Below, piece by piece: positions 8,787-16,795 of a stretch of 64,000 nt of DNA (positions are counted from its first letter, which is position 1; every line of letters begins with the position of its first letter). The notes under the pieces were generated by a model that saw only the letters and a list, made by a program, of their open reading frames with translations, searched no databases and was not told where the DNA came from. The position numbers and the translations under genes were made by a program. The DNA comes from UBA60 sp964587885 (GTDB lineage Archaea; Thermoplasmatota; Poseidoniia; Poseidoniales; Poseidoniaceae), in assembly GCA_964587885.1 (NCBI GenBank), contig CAZPME010000001.1, positions 62,001 through 126,000 of the forward strand, read 5' to 3'.

Positions 8787-9245
8787 ATGGCCCCGCGCGG
8801 TTCCTATCGGCGATTCATTATTGTTGGAATGCTGAACTCCGTCATTTTCTATTTGTTTTGGTTCGCAATTATTTTTGCCCTTGCCGAAGTTTCACGTGGC
8901 GAGACAATTGCATGGTCTCTTGCTTGGATACTGGGTAGTTTAATCGCCCATTTCACCCACAGGATGTGGACTTTTGATAGCCGGCGCAACGTAATAAAAA
9001 CCACTACTGGAACCTACGTAGTATACATTGTTGGACTCATCGGCTCTACTCTAACCTACGACTTATTGCGAAATTATCTTGATTCGGCAAATCTAGTATT
9101 TCTTATCACGATGGCACTATGGGGATTAATAGATTGGTGGCTACTAAGGAAACTGGTTTTTCTCTATTCAGATAGCGAAACTGACGCTGATCTCATCGGT
9201 GCGAACGAGGGAAGGGTTCAACAACCCCAACCGTCCGCCCCGTAA
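8787..9245 (+). CDS. GtrA-family membrane protein
   Basis: This protein of about 152 residues has four predicted membrane helices. The GtrA pattern begins near the start: RRFIIVGMLNSVIFYLFW, then a central FTHRMWTFDS, which is the usual N/H-x-x-W-x-F motif, and a WWLLRKLVF segment near the end. Family members are thought to help flip or supply polyprenyl-linked sugars for surface glycans. ATG 8787 gives the normal family length and N-terminus. An in-frame ATG at 8697 (overlapping the methyltransferase end) and GTG 8766 are alternatives; a TATA-like TGTATAAG at 8724-8731 would suit the GTG. Confidence 0.8.
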   Translation: MAPRGSYRRFIIVGMLNSVIFYLFWFAIIFALAEVSRGETIAWSLAWILGSLIAHFTHRMWTFDSRRNVIKTTTGTYVVYIVGLIGSTLTYDLLRNYLDSANLVFLITMALWGLIDWWLLRKLVFLYSDSETDADLIGANEGRVQQPQPSAP

Positions 9246-9306
9246 TATCTTCCATCCGCAATAGCGGAATCCCCCCTAAACTCCCCGCGTAATAACAGGT
9301 GAAAAC

Positions 9307-10731
9307 ATGAGTAATGAATTGGTAATCCCAGGTAGTATAGTTGCAAGTTGCAGTGAATGGAAGGAAGGCGAAGGAGTCATCGTCCAAGGTGGTGATATTG
9401 TCTCAGTACTGACCGGATACGTTACCTTTGATGAAGAGGACAAACGCGTAAGTGTCTCATGTGCTCCAGAAGGTGTGAGGATTCTAGAAGAAGGAGATAC
9501 GGTTATCGCTGAAGTATTTCGCTTGAAAGAATCAATGGTTGAAGCTAATATTATTCAAGTTGAAGGCAAGGAACATCGTGATCTATTACCTAACCAACTT
9601 CGAGGGCAAATGCACATTACAAAAATCGTCGACCGATACATGCACCAAGCTCGAGATGCAATGCGTAGTCGCGATATTATCCGCGCTAAGGTGACTTCTA
9701 CAGAACCAGTAACTCGACTTGAAATCCGTGGCCATGAAGGCTGTGGGGTACTACATTCAATTTGTCCAAATTGTGGTGAGAATCTTGCCGCAATCGATGA
9801 TGCAGAAGATTGGAATGTGCGCTGTGAGGATTGTGGACATGAAGGCTTTCGTGTCCTTGCTGATGCTTATGGGCAAGGCTATTCTCAAGGCAAAGGGCTG
9901 AGTGAATTAAACCGAGGCGGCAAGCGCTGGGGCAAGGCGGCAGAATCTCACTTTGCCAAGGGTCCTGCCGCACGTAGCAGTCTAATCGCGGCTGATTATC
10001 GCAACGATGGTAATGAACCGGTGATGATGAAGTTCGGTGATGATGGTGGTGGCCGTGGTGGCGCAAGAGGTGGCGGCGGTCGCCCTCGACCACAGGGTCG
10101 CAAATTATTCGTTGGTGGCATCGCCCGAGGGGTTGAAACCCCACAACTCCAAGATTTATTCGCTCAACATGGCGAAGTCGTCGATGCTATCGTGATGGTC
10201 GACCGTGAAACTGGCAACAACCGTGGATTCGGTTTCGTCACCTTCGCTAAAGACGAGGATGCCGACAAAGCGATCGCTGCTCTCAACAAGAGTGAACTTG
10301 CAGGCAGAAAAATTACAGTCAACGACGCAGATTCTGGTGCAAAAAAGCGCGGCGGAAAGGATGGTGGCGCAAGAGGTGGTCGTAAGGAAACTCCAGACGG
10401 TTCGGCACGAATGTATGTTGGTGGCCTACCATGGGAGACCTCAAATGAGGGCCTTAAGACCCTTTTTGCCAATCATGGAACTGTCCACGACGTCCACGTA
10501 ATCACCGACAAAGGCACGGGAAAATCGAAAGGTTTCGGTTTCGTCACTATGCCTGAAGCCGAAGCAAAGACTGCAATCGTAGAATTAAATGGATTCAAAT
10601 TCAACGGACGAACACTCAAGGTCCAACTCGCAAACTCAGGTCGTCGAGGAAATTCAAAAGATCGAAATGACGGTAATCAACGCTCTTCGCGAGAGCAACA
10701 AGCTCGACGTGAAGAGGGCATGAAGGACTAA
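9307..10731 (+). CDS. exosome Csl4-like protein fused to two RRM domains
   Basis: This 474-residue protein joins two systems. Residues 1-190 match archaeal Csl4: an N-terminal domain (VIPGSIVASCSEW), an S1 RNA-binding domain, and a zinc ribbon with CPNCGEN and CEDCGHEGFRVL. Residues 200-245 are a linker ending in a GGGRGGARGGGG block. Two RNA-recognition motifs follow: KLFVGGI with RGFGFVTF at about 260-335, and RMYVGGL with KGFGFVTM at about 370-440, with a basic tail. Csl4 caps the exosome and recruits RNA; added RRMs would give the cap sequence-specific or single-strand RNA binding. GGTGA precedes ATG 9307 by four bases. A small hairpin (9255-9268) lies in the leader. Confidence 0.9.
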   Translation: MSNELVIPGSIVASCSEWKEGEGVIVQGGDIVSVLTGYVTFDEEDKRVSVSCAPEGVRILEEGDTVIAEVFRLKESMVEANIIQVEGKEHRDLLPNQLRGQMHITKIVDRYMHQARDAMRSRDIIRAKVTSTEPVTRLEIRGHEGCGVLHSICPNCGENLAAIDDAEDWNVRCEDCGHEGFRVLADAYGQGYSQGKGLSELNRGGKRWGKAAESHFAKGPAARSSLIAADYRNDGNEPVMMKFGDDGGGRGGARGGGGRPRPQGRKLFVGGIARGVETPQLQDLFAQHGEVVDAIVMVDRETGNNRGFGFVTFAKDEDADKAIAALNKSELAGRKITVNDADSGAKKRGGKDGGARGGRKETPDGSARMYVGGLPWETSNEGLKTLFANHGTVHDVHVITDKGTGKSKGFGFVTMPEAEAKTAIVELNGFKFNGRTLKVQLANSGRRGNSKDRNDGNQRSSREQQARREEGMKD

Positions 10732-10753
10732 TCATTTCATCACCGGATGCCGC

Positions 10754-12532
10754 GTGGCTCGTTTAATGGCGGAGCCCGAGCCGAGATGGCTACTAATTGA
10801 TGGCTATGAGGATGAGCCTGCAGCATTCGGCGTCCCACCATATGTCGGATTTCATATTCGCTACGTTGCAGGAGTCCTAGAAGAACATGGGCTTGAATAC
10901 GATTTCCTTACCATTGATGCATGGCGGGAATTGTTGCGTAGAACTGATGACCTAAGTGACCTCAATCTTGGGAAATATATCGGTGTCGCATTAATTGCTG
11001 GAGCAATTGTACCGGGAAAATATCTACGCGGAACTCCCATTTCATTACGAGAAACCAACGACTTATTCTCATATATGCCGCATGGTATTCCGATTATTGC
11101 TGGTGGTTGGGCAATTCGTAGTTGGCGACAAAACGGCTGGGGTCCTCTGGCAAAAAATCTCTTCTTGACAGTCCAAGATACCGATGCAACTCTCGACCAT
11201 TTCTTACGCCAAGGAGTTTGGAAACACCAGCGCAGAACTCCGGAGCAGTGGGGGCGATGGGCCCGACTTGGGGCTAGTTCCAAAGCGGTAACGATGCATC
11301 CTGACATTGATGGCCCATTGACATTCGAAGTTGAGGTTTACCAAGGGTGTGTACGATACAAGAATGGCTGTAAATTCTGTATTGAACCAAAGAAAGGTGT
11401 GCCGATTGACCGCGCTGTAGAAGATGTGCTAGATGAGGTATCAATCGCTCTAGATAACGGAGTTGAACATGTTCGTTTGGGGGGTATGACCGATGTATAT
11501 ACCTACATGGCAGAGGGAGTGACTGAGTTAGAATATCCTCGCCCTAACCCTGAGCCAATTGCAGAATTATTGCATGGTTTACGCGCTGATGAACGCTTGG
11601 ATATTCTCCATGTCGATAACGGAAACCCTTCCATTATTGCAGAAAATATCGAGGAATCAACTGAGATAACTAAAACCATGGTTGAGACTTTGTCCGATGG
11701 TGCAATTCTTTCATTTGGTTTGGAGAGCGCCGACCCCGTAGTACATTCAGAAAATTGGCTCAATTGTGATTCTGCTCAACTCAAAACTGCCATTCGTCAT
11801 ATTAACCAATTTGGCCGCCAACGCGGTGAGCGTGGCCTGCCCAAACTCCTTCCCGGACTGAACTTTATTGCCGGATTGAACGGTGAAACAGCAGACACTT
11901 ATTCAATGAATCAAGAATTGCTAATGCAATTACGCGATGAGGGGCTTTGGTTACGTCGAATCAACATACGGCAGGTCGAAGGTGAGGGTTTCCAAACCGT
12001 TCCCGTAAAGCCCTTCAATCGATTCAAGTCTTGGGTACGTGATGAGATTGACGCACCCCTGTTAACTGAACTTTTTCCCCTAGGACAACGACTTTCCCGT
12101 GTTACTTGGGAATCCCATGACAATCGCATTCGCCTACCCTCCAACCTTGAACCCGAACACCGCCAAGCCGACATTTATGGCAAAGCAGGGCTCACCTTCG
12201 GTCGGCAGATTGGAGCCTATCCTATCCTCATTGGTGTTCCTTACCACATCCCATTGGAGAGCTCTAGCGACATTATCGTCACCGGTCATGGCAAGAGAAG
12301 CATCAGTGGTGTTGAAGTTGGCCTAGATATCAATACATGCAGTGAAAAACAACTCTCGGCAATAAATGGCATCGGCGATTCGGCAGCATGGAAAATAATC
12401 AGTACCCGTGCCAAAGCACTGCACAAAAGTGATGGTGATGTGGTTTGGGATGACCACCGACATGCCTTTGCTGAAGTAGGTATTCAGCCACCTGAATTTT
12501 GTGATGATATTTTTGAGGTGAGCACACCTTGA
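10754..12532 (+). CDS. radical SAM protein with N-terminal cobalamin-like and C-terminal HhH regions
   Basis: The product has 592 residues. The N-terminal 170 residues resemble the Rossmann-like cobalamin-binding part found before many radical SAM domains. The cluster motif is VYQGCVRYKNGCKFCIEP at about residue 200, a C-x6-C-x2-C spacing instead of the usual C-x3-C-x2-C. A TIM-barrel core follows, with GGMTDVYTY and SFGLESADP. Near the end, DINTCSEKQLSAINGIGDSAAWKI forms helix-hairpin-helix motifs typical of DNA or RNA contact. The substrate is unknown; nucleic acid modification is an inference from the HhH. Start is GTG 10754; ATG 10766 is possible. Its stop overlaps the SMUG1 start (TTGA). 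Confidence 0.85.
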   Translation: MARLMAEPEPRWLLIDGYEDEPAAFGVPPYVGFHIRYVAGVLEEHGLEYDFLTIDAWRELLRRTDDLSDLNLGKYIGVALIAGAIVPGKYLRGTPISLRETNDLFSYMPHGIPIIAGGWAIRSWRQNGWGPLAKNLFLTVQDTDATLDHFLRQGVWKHQRRTPEQWGRWARLGASSKAVTMHPDIDGPLTFEVEVYQGCVRYKNGCKFCIEPKKGVPIDRAVEDVLDEVSIALDNGVEHVRLGGMTDVYTYMAEGVTELEYPRPNPEPIAELLHGLRADERLDILHVDNGNPSIIAENIEESTEITKTMVETLSDGAILSFGLESADPVVHSENWLNCDSAQLKTAIRHINQFGRQRGERGLPKLLPGLNFIAGLNGETADTYSMNQELLMQLRDEGLWLRRINIRQVEGEGFQTVPVKPFNRFKSWVRDEIDAPLLTELFPLGQRLSRVTWESHDNRIRLPSNLEPEHRQADIYGKAGLTFGRQIGAYPILIGVPYHIPLESSSDIIVTGHGKRSISGVEVGLDINTCSEKQLSAINGIGDSAAWKIISTRAKALHKSDGDVVWDDHRHAFAEVGIQPPEFCDDIFEVSTP

Positions 12533-13278
12533 AAATTGATTCTACTACTGACCAATTGGTCGCTGCTGCAGAATTACTAGTGCAAAAATGCGAACAATTA
12601 ATCCCAAGACTCATCGCTCAAACCATAGTTACTCACGCAACTAATCCTCTCGACTATGCCCGACAACCACATCAAAAATACCTTGCAATGATTGGAGAAT
12701 ATAGCCCTGATACCATTCTTCTCGGAATGAATCCAGGGCCTTGGGGGATGGCTCAATGTGGGATTCCATTTGGAGCCACCAAGGTAGCCACCGAATTACT
12801 CGGTATCGCTGAGGTCGAAGTATTGCAACCGAATGGAATGCACCCGAAACGCCCAGTTGTAGGATTGTCACTTGAGCGACAAGAGGTGTCGGGAACACGC
12901 CTATGGGGAGCCTTGGCTGAGCGCTACGGTAATGCAAAGGAAATACTGTCACAAGTCTTCATTGTCAATCACTGCCCCCTCCTTTTACTCGATGAGGCAG
13001 GCCGCAATATTACTCCTGACAAATTAAGTGGTGATGCGGTGAATGGATTATTGCAAGCCTGCGATGAGCATTTGAAACAAGTGACAGAAATCATTGGGGC
13101 GAAGAAAATTATTGGCGTAGGAAAATACGCTGAAAAGCAAGCAAGGAACGTTTTTCGTGATTATCCCAATACCACTATTGAGATTTGTTCGGTATGGCAT
13201 CCAAGCCCCGCCAGCCCACTTGCAAATCGCAATGATGGTGCCGATTGGCGAGCAAATTTCTATGCTCAATTACCATGA
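12529..13278 (+). CDS. SMUG1-type uracil-DNA glycosylase
   Basis: This 249-residue protein carries the SMUG1 signatures: GMNPGPWGMAQCGIPFG (water-activating Asn and uracil-stacking aromatic), EVSGTRLWG, FIVNHCPLLLLDEAGRNITPDKL, and HPSPASPLANR with the catalytic-loop His. SMUG1 removes uracil and 5-hydroxymethyluracil from DNA to start base excision repair. It is chiefly animal and scattered in bacteria, so its presence in an archaeon suggests lateral transfer (inference). The start is TTG 12529, overlapping the radical SAM stop as TTGA, with GAGGTGA upstream, so the two genes are probably co-translated. Confidence 0.9.
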   Translation: MKIDSTTDQLVAAAELLVQKCEQLIPRLIAQTIVTHATNPLDYARQPHQKYLAMIGEYSPDTILLGMNPGPWGMAQCGIPFGATKVATELLGIAEVEVLQPNGMHPKRPVVGLSLERQEVSGTRLWGALAERYGNAKEILSQVFIVNHCPLLLLDEAGRNITPDKLSGDAVNGLLQACDEHLKQVTEIIGAKKIIGVGKYAEKQARNVFRDYPNTTIEICSVWHPSPASPLANRNDGADWRANFYAQLP

Positions 13279-16200
13279 ACGTGGAGGGTTTTGCCAACTA
13301 CCATCAGGTGGTGGTAGGGTTGGGGCCGCTGGAATATTTCCATAACCAGCCTGCCTAGAGGCATATTGCTGCGGTTGTTGTTGCCAAGTTTGTGCCCCGC
13401 CGCCTCCGTCACGTCGGCGAATTAAGGCCAACAATAAACCAGCTAAAACAAATAACAATGCAATTGCCATTAATTGAGATGTAGTCAAAGACTGCTCATC
13501 ACTTGCTGCTGAAGCACCACTACCCGTTTGTGTCTGATCATCAGACATACCATCTTCATCAGTAGTATTAGATTCGAGTGACTGATTGGCTCGAACAGTC
13601 ATTTGACCTGTTGCACATTTGGAAAGATTTCCATTGTAGGCACAAACTTGCCAATCAATAGTTCCAGCGTCGGTGAATACGATATTCTCGACGCTACTGG
13701 AAGAATAATTATGGCCGGCAATCGTCCAAAATATCCCTCCATCGGCATTTACTGCCGTTGCATTGAAGTCGGTTTTCTCTCCAGCAGTCTTCACGGATGG
13801 TGCAAGAACACTGACAAAACTCGGACGCTGAAGGGGGGGATTGGTGCCTTCGTCAATCAAATCATCACAATCATCATCGACACCATTCCAAATCTCAGTC
13901 ATATCAGGATTGATACTTGAATTATTATCATCACAATCTTGGAAATGGTACCAATTATCACCATCAGCATCTGCATCAGCCACCAATGGGTCGGTTAAGT
14001 AATACCAAACCTCTGAACCATCATCAAGTCCATCACCATCGGTATCAGGGTTACTCCAATTAGTACCGAAGATTTTGAATTCATTCAAATCAGTTAAGGT
14101 ATCGTTATCACTATCCAGTGTAATGAAATCCTCATCGATCTCATCATCACAATCCTCATCTATTCCATTTAGCAACTCTTGTGCATTTGGGTGAATGCTG
14201 GCATCAGAATCATTACAATCAGCAAACCAATAGTAAGAGTCACTATCGTTATCGGCATCAGCTACCAAAGGGTTAGTGCCGAAGATGTTGACCTCGTCGC
14301 CATCCAATAAACCATCATCATCGGTATCATTATCCATGATGTCAGTTGAATGGTTATGGTATTCAGAAAAATCACTAAGATTATCAGAATCACTATCGAT
14401 TATATCAAAGCCTTCATCAGTCATGTTATTGCAATTTTGATCCTTACCATCAAGTAATTCTACTGCCCCTGGGTAGATTAGAGGGTCACTATCATTACAA
14501 TCAGCAAACCAGTAAAATGTATCCAAATCTGCATCAGCATCGTATACCGTAGGGTCGGTACCGTAAATATTGACTTCGTCGCCATCGCTCAACCCGTCAT
14601 CATCGCTATCATCGTCAAGCGGATTCGTACCATGAACATTGACCTCTTCTCCGTCTTCAAGCCCATCCAAATCTGAGTCGACCGCATTTGGGTCAGTACC
14701 CCAGTCGAGAACTTCTTCACCATCGTTTAGGCCATCATCATCAGTGTCAGCATCAAAGGGGTCAGTATTGTGAATCTCTGTCTCGTTGCTATCCCATAAT
14801 CCATCATTATCGGAATCGACAATGGCATTGGTTCCATGTAACGATAGACTCCAATAATTGAGTGTCCCTGTATCGCCATTTCCTTGGTCTCTAACCTTAA
14901 GTGTCCAATCGCCATCACTCATCTCATCCCAATGAGCGGTCGAAGTAAAAACCCAATCATTCCAATTATTTCCGCTATCACTATGCTTGACCGCCATCAC
15001 GGATTCGGTGCCATCAGGTGAAACCAACACGACTTCCAAATCGCCCCGATAACTGTGGGAAGCATCAAAGAGAACTTCTACCGACTCGACCTTCATTCCT
15101 TGGTTGACCGTGTGGGTAAATGTCGTCCATGAATTGGTATTATCAGGGATTGCTTGATTGACATTCAATTGTCCAGTAGTAAAATTGACCTCTGGTTGAA
15201 CATTAATCCAATTAGCCGATAGACTTGTAGCATGCCCAGAATCAATTACTCCATGGCCATATTTGTGATTGAAATCATGACCAGCTCCATTGTTGAACCA
15301 ACCGTTATCATTGGCATCATTGGTACGTGAGGATTGAACCAAAATATGTTGGACATCGCGCCACGTCAGAGCCGAATTAGCCTCAAACATTTGTGCAATA
15401 ATCCCACTCACCAGTGGAGTCGCACTTGAAGTGCCGCCAAAATCGTCGTTCCAATCACCATTTGAATATCCTCCACTACCTTCAATATCCGTGGTGGTGA
15501 TTCCAGACGAACCCCCATTTGAAGGGGCGACTATCAACAAGTTAGCGCCAGATTCAGAATAATATGACTGATCACCGTCATCATCAATTGCACCGACGGC
15601 AATTGTATAGCGAGAATTAGCATAACCATCGTAATTGGAATCATCTTCACTGTTGCCGCCATTACCACCAGCGAAAGTAATGATTCCACCAGCGCCGAGG
15701 CGACCATTGTAGGCTTGTTCCTCAAATGCTGCAGTCATCAATGGACCCGGTGCTTCAACTGTTTGACCATTATCAGTGGGCCCCCAAGAATTTGAATATA
15801 TATCGACTGAACCCTTTTGATGGAGCAAAGCATTCGACTCTTTTGTGTCGGTTAGCGAACATGCAATTAGGCGGATCCCGATTAAATCAGCATCCATCGC
15901 CGCTCCGGTCACTCCATAGTTGTCATTACCGTAGGCAGCGGCAACTCCTGCGGCTGAAGTACCGTGGCCATCCCACGTCGATGGGTTTGGGTTGCCGTCA
16001 TTACTACAATAATCATAATCGAGACTGTTTTGATAATTTGGTGAAAGGTCATCGTGTGTAGTATCTACTCCATCATCAACGATGGCTATCAAAACTCCGC
16101 TACCATCGTAATTATTCCACGCTCCTGTGATATTAACATCCTCGCCAGAAGTCCCACCCCCTTGACCGGTATTACGTAGATGCCACTGGTCACCAAACTT

Positions 16201-16698
16201 TGTATCATTAGGAATCAAGCGTTTATCATGAGTAAATTCAAGCATGGGATGAAAGGCTTGAACCTCAGGTGTGGTAGTCAATTGCTCTTGAGCAATATTA
16301 CCATCTGCAAAAGTAATCACCCAAGTATGCTCAAGAATAGTTGATTGAAGGCCTATTGCCCCCATTTCCTGTACCTTCAGTACCATATCTTGCCAATTTA
16401 TTGAGCAATCTTGACTTGGCATTACCACTAACCAATCCTTTGAAAACTGTTGATTTTCCGCACCGTTGAGAAGTTTATTCTGGCGAGAAAATGCGATTTG
16501 AACAGCCGGAGAATATGTTGCTAAGCCGCACTCGGGGTCTATTGTTGATTGGAAATTAACTGGCGCCTCAAGAAATGATTTTTCGACATGTAGGTTTGAA
16601 TAATACTTCTCATCAAACAGAGCAGTAATGTAAAGCGAAGACAGGACTAGCATTATCCCGCAAAGCGTTGTACTGAGCCTTCGCATAAATTGCTTCAC
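13270..16698 (-). CDS. secreted subtilisin-like serine protease with P-domain, DxDxDG and MopE-like repeats
   Basis: The protein has 1142 residues. It has an N-terminal signal or anchor helix (LCGIMLVLSSLYITALF) and a pro-region to about 165. The S8 domain shows Asp in IAIVDDGVD (about 205), His in DGHGTSAAGV (about 244), NSWGP, and Ser in GGTSSATPLVSG (about 424). A kexin-like P-domain lies near 520-640. Acidic DxDxDG repeats and three ADCNDSDP-x-NCN/DCDD blocks resembling MopE metal-binding motifs follow. A membrane helix near 1080 precedes an Arg-rich and Gln/Pro-rich cytosolic tail. It is probably surface-anchored, calcium-stabilised, and degrades environmental protein. It is divergent from the acyl-CoA synthetase and overlaps the SMUG1 3' end by nine bases. 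Confidence 0.9.
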   Translation of the reverse strand: MKQFMRRLSTTLCGIMLVLSSLYITALFDEKYYSNLHVEKSFLEAPVNFQSTIDPECGLATYSPAVQIAFSRQNKLLNGAENQQFSKDWLVVMPSQDCSINWQDMVLKVQEMGAIGLQSTILEHTWVITFADGNIAQEQLTTTPEVQAFHPMLEFTHDKRLIPNDTKFGDQWHLRNTGQGGGTSGEDVNITGAWNNYDGSGVLIAIVDDGVDTTHDDLSPNYQNSLDYDYCSNDGNPNPSTWDGHGTSAAGVAAAYGNDNYGVTGAAMDADLIGIRLIACSLTDTKESNALLHQKGSVDIYSNSWGPTDNGQTVEAPGPLMTAAFEEQAYNGRLGAGGIITFAGGNGGNSEDDSNYDGYANSRYTIAVGAIDDDGDQSYYSESGANLLIVAPSNGGSSGITTTDIEGSGGYSNGDWNDDFGGTSSATPLVSGIIAQMFEANSALTWRDVQHILVQSSRTNDANDNGWFNNGAGHDFNHKYGHGVIDSGHATSLSANWINVQPEVNFTTGQLNVNQAIPDNTNSWTTFTHTVNQGMKVESVEVLFDASHSYRGDLEVVLVSPDGTESVMAVKHSDSGNNWNDWVFTSTAHWDEMSDGDWTLKVRDQGNGDTGTLNYWSLSLHGTNAIVDSDNDGLWDSNETEIHNTDPFDADTDDDGLNDGEEVLDWGTDPNAVDSDLDGLEDGEEVNVHGTNPLDDDSDDDGLSDGDEVNIYGTDPTVYDADADLDTFYWFADCNDSDPLIYPGAVELLDGKDQNCNNMTDEGFDIIDSDSDNLSDFSEYHNHSTDIMDNDTDDDGLLDGDEVNIFGTNPLVADADNDSDSYYWFADCNDSDASIHPNAQELLNGIDEDCDDEIDEDFITLDSDNDTLTDLNEFKIFGTNWSNPDTDGDGLDDGSEVWYYLTDPLVADADADGDNWYHFQDCDDNNSSINPDMTEIWNGVDDDCDDLIDEGTNPPLQRPSFVSVLAPSVKTAGEKTDFNATAVNADGGIFWTIAGHNYSSSSVENIVFTDAGTIDWQVCAYNGNLSKCATGQMTVRANQSLESNTTDEDGMSDDQTQTGSGASAASDEQSLTTSQLMAIALLFVLAGLLLALIRRRDGGGGAQTWQQQPQQYASRQAGYGNIPAAPTLPPPDGSWQNPPRSW

Positions 16699-16795
16699 TG
16701 GCTCGTAACATAATATGCTATTCCTAATGTGTGCTTGTCCAATGCGAAGATTTCATGGGTGCGTCTTGAAATAGCCTAACTGGGGTTGGGGGAGC

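Noticed and set aside
10164..10472. Minus-strand 102-residue frame within the RRM region
   Set aside because: It is Pro/Arg/Ser-rich shadow sequence of the Gly-rich linker and RRM codons.
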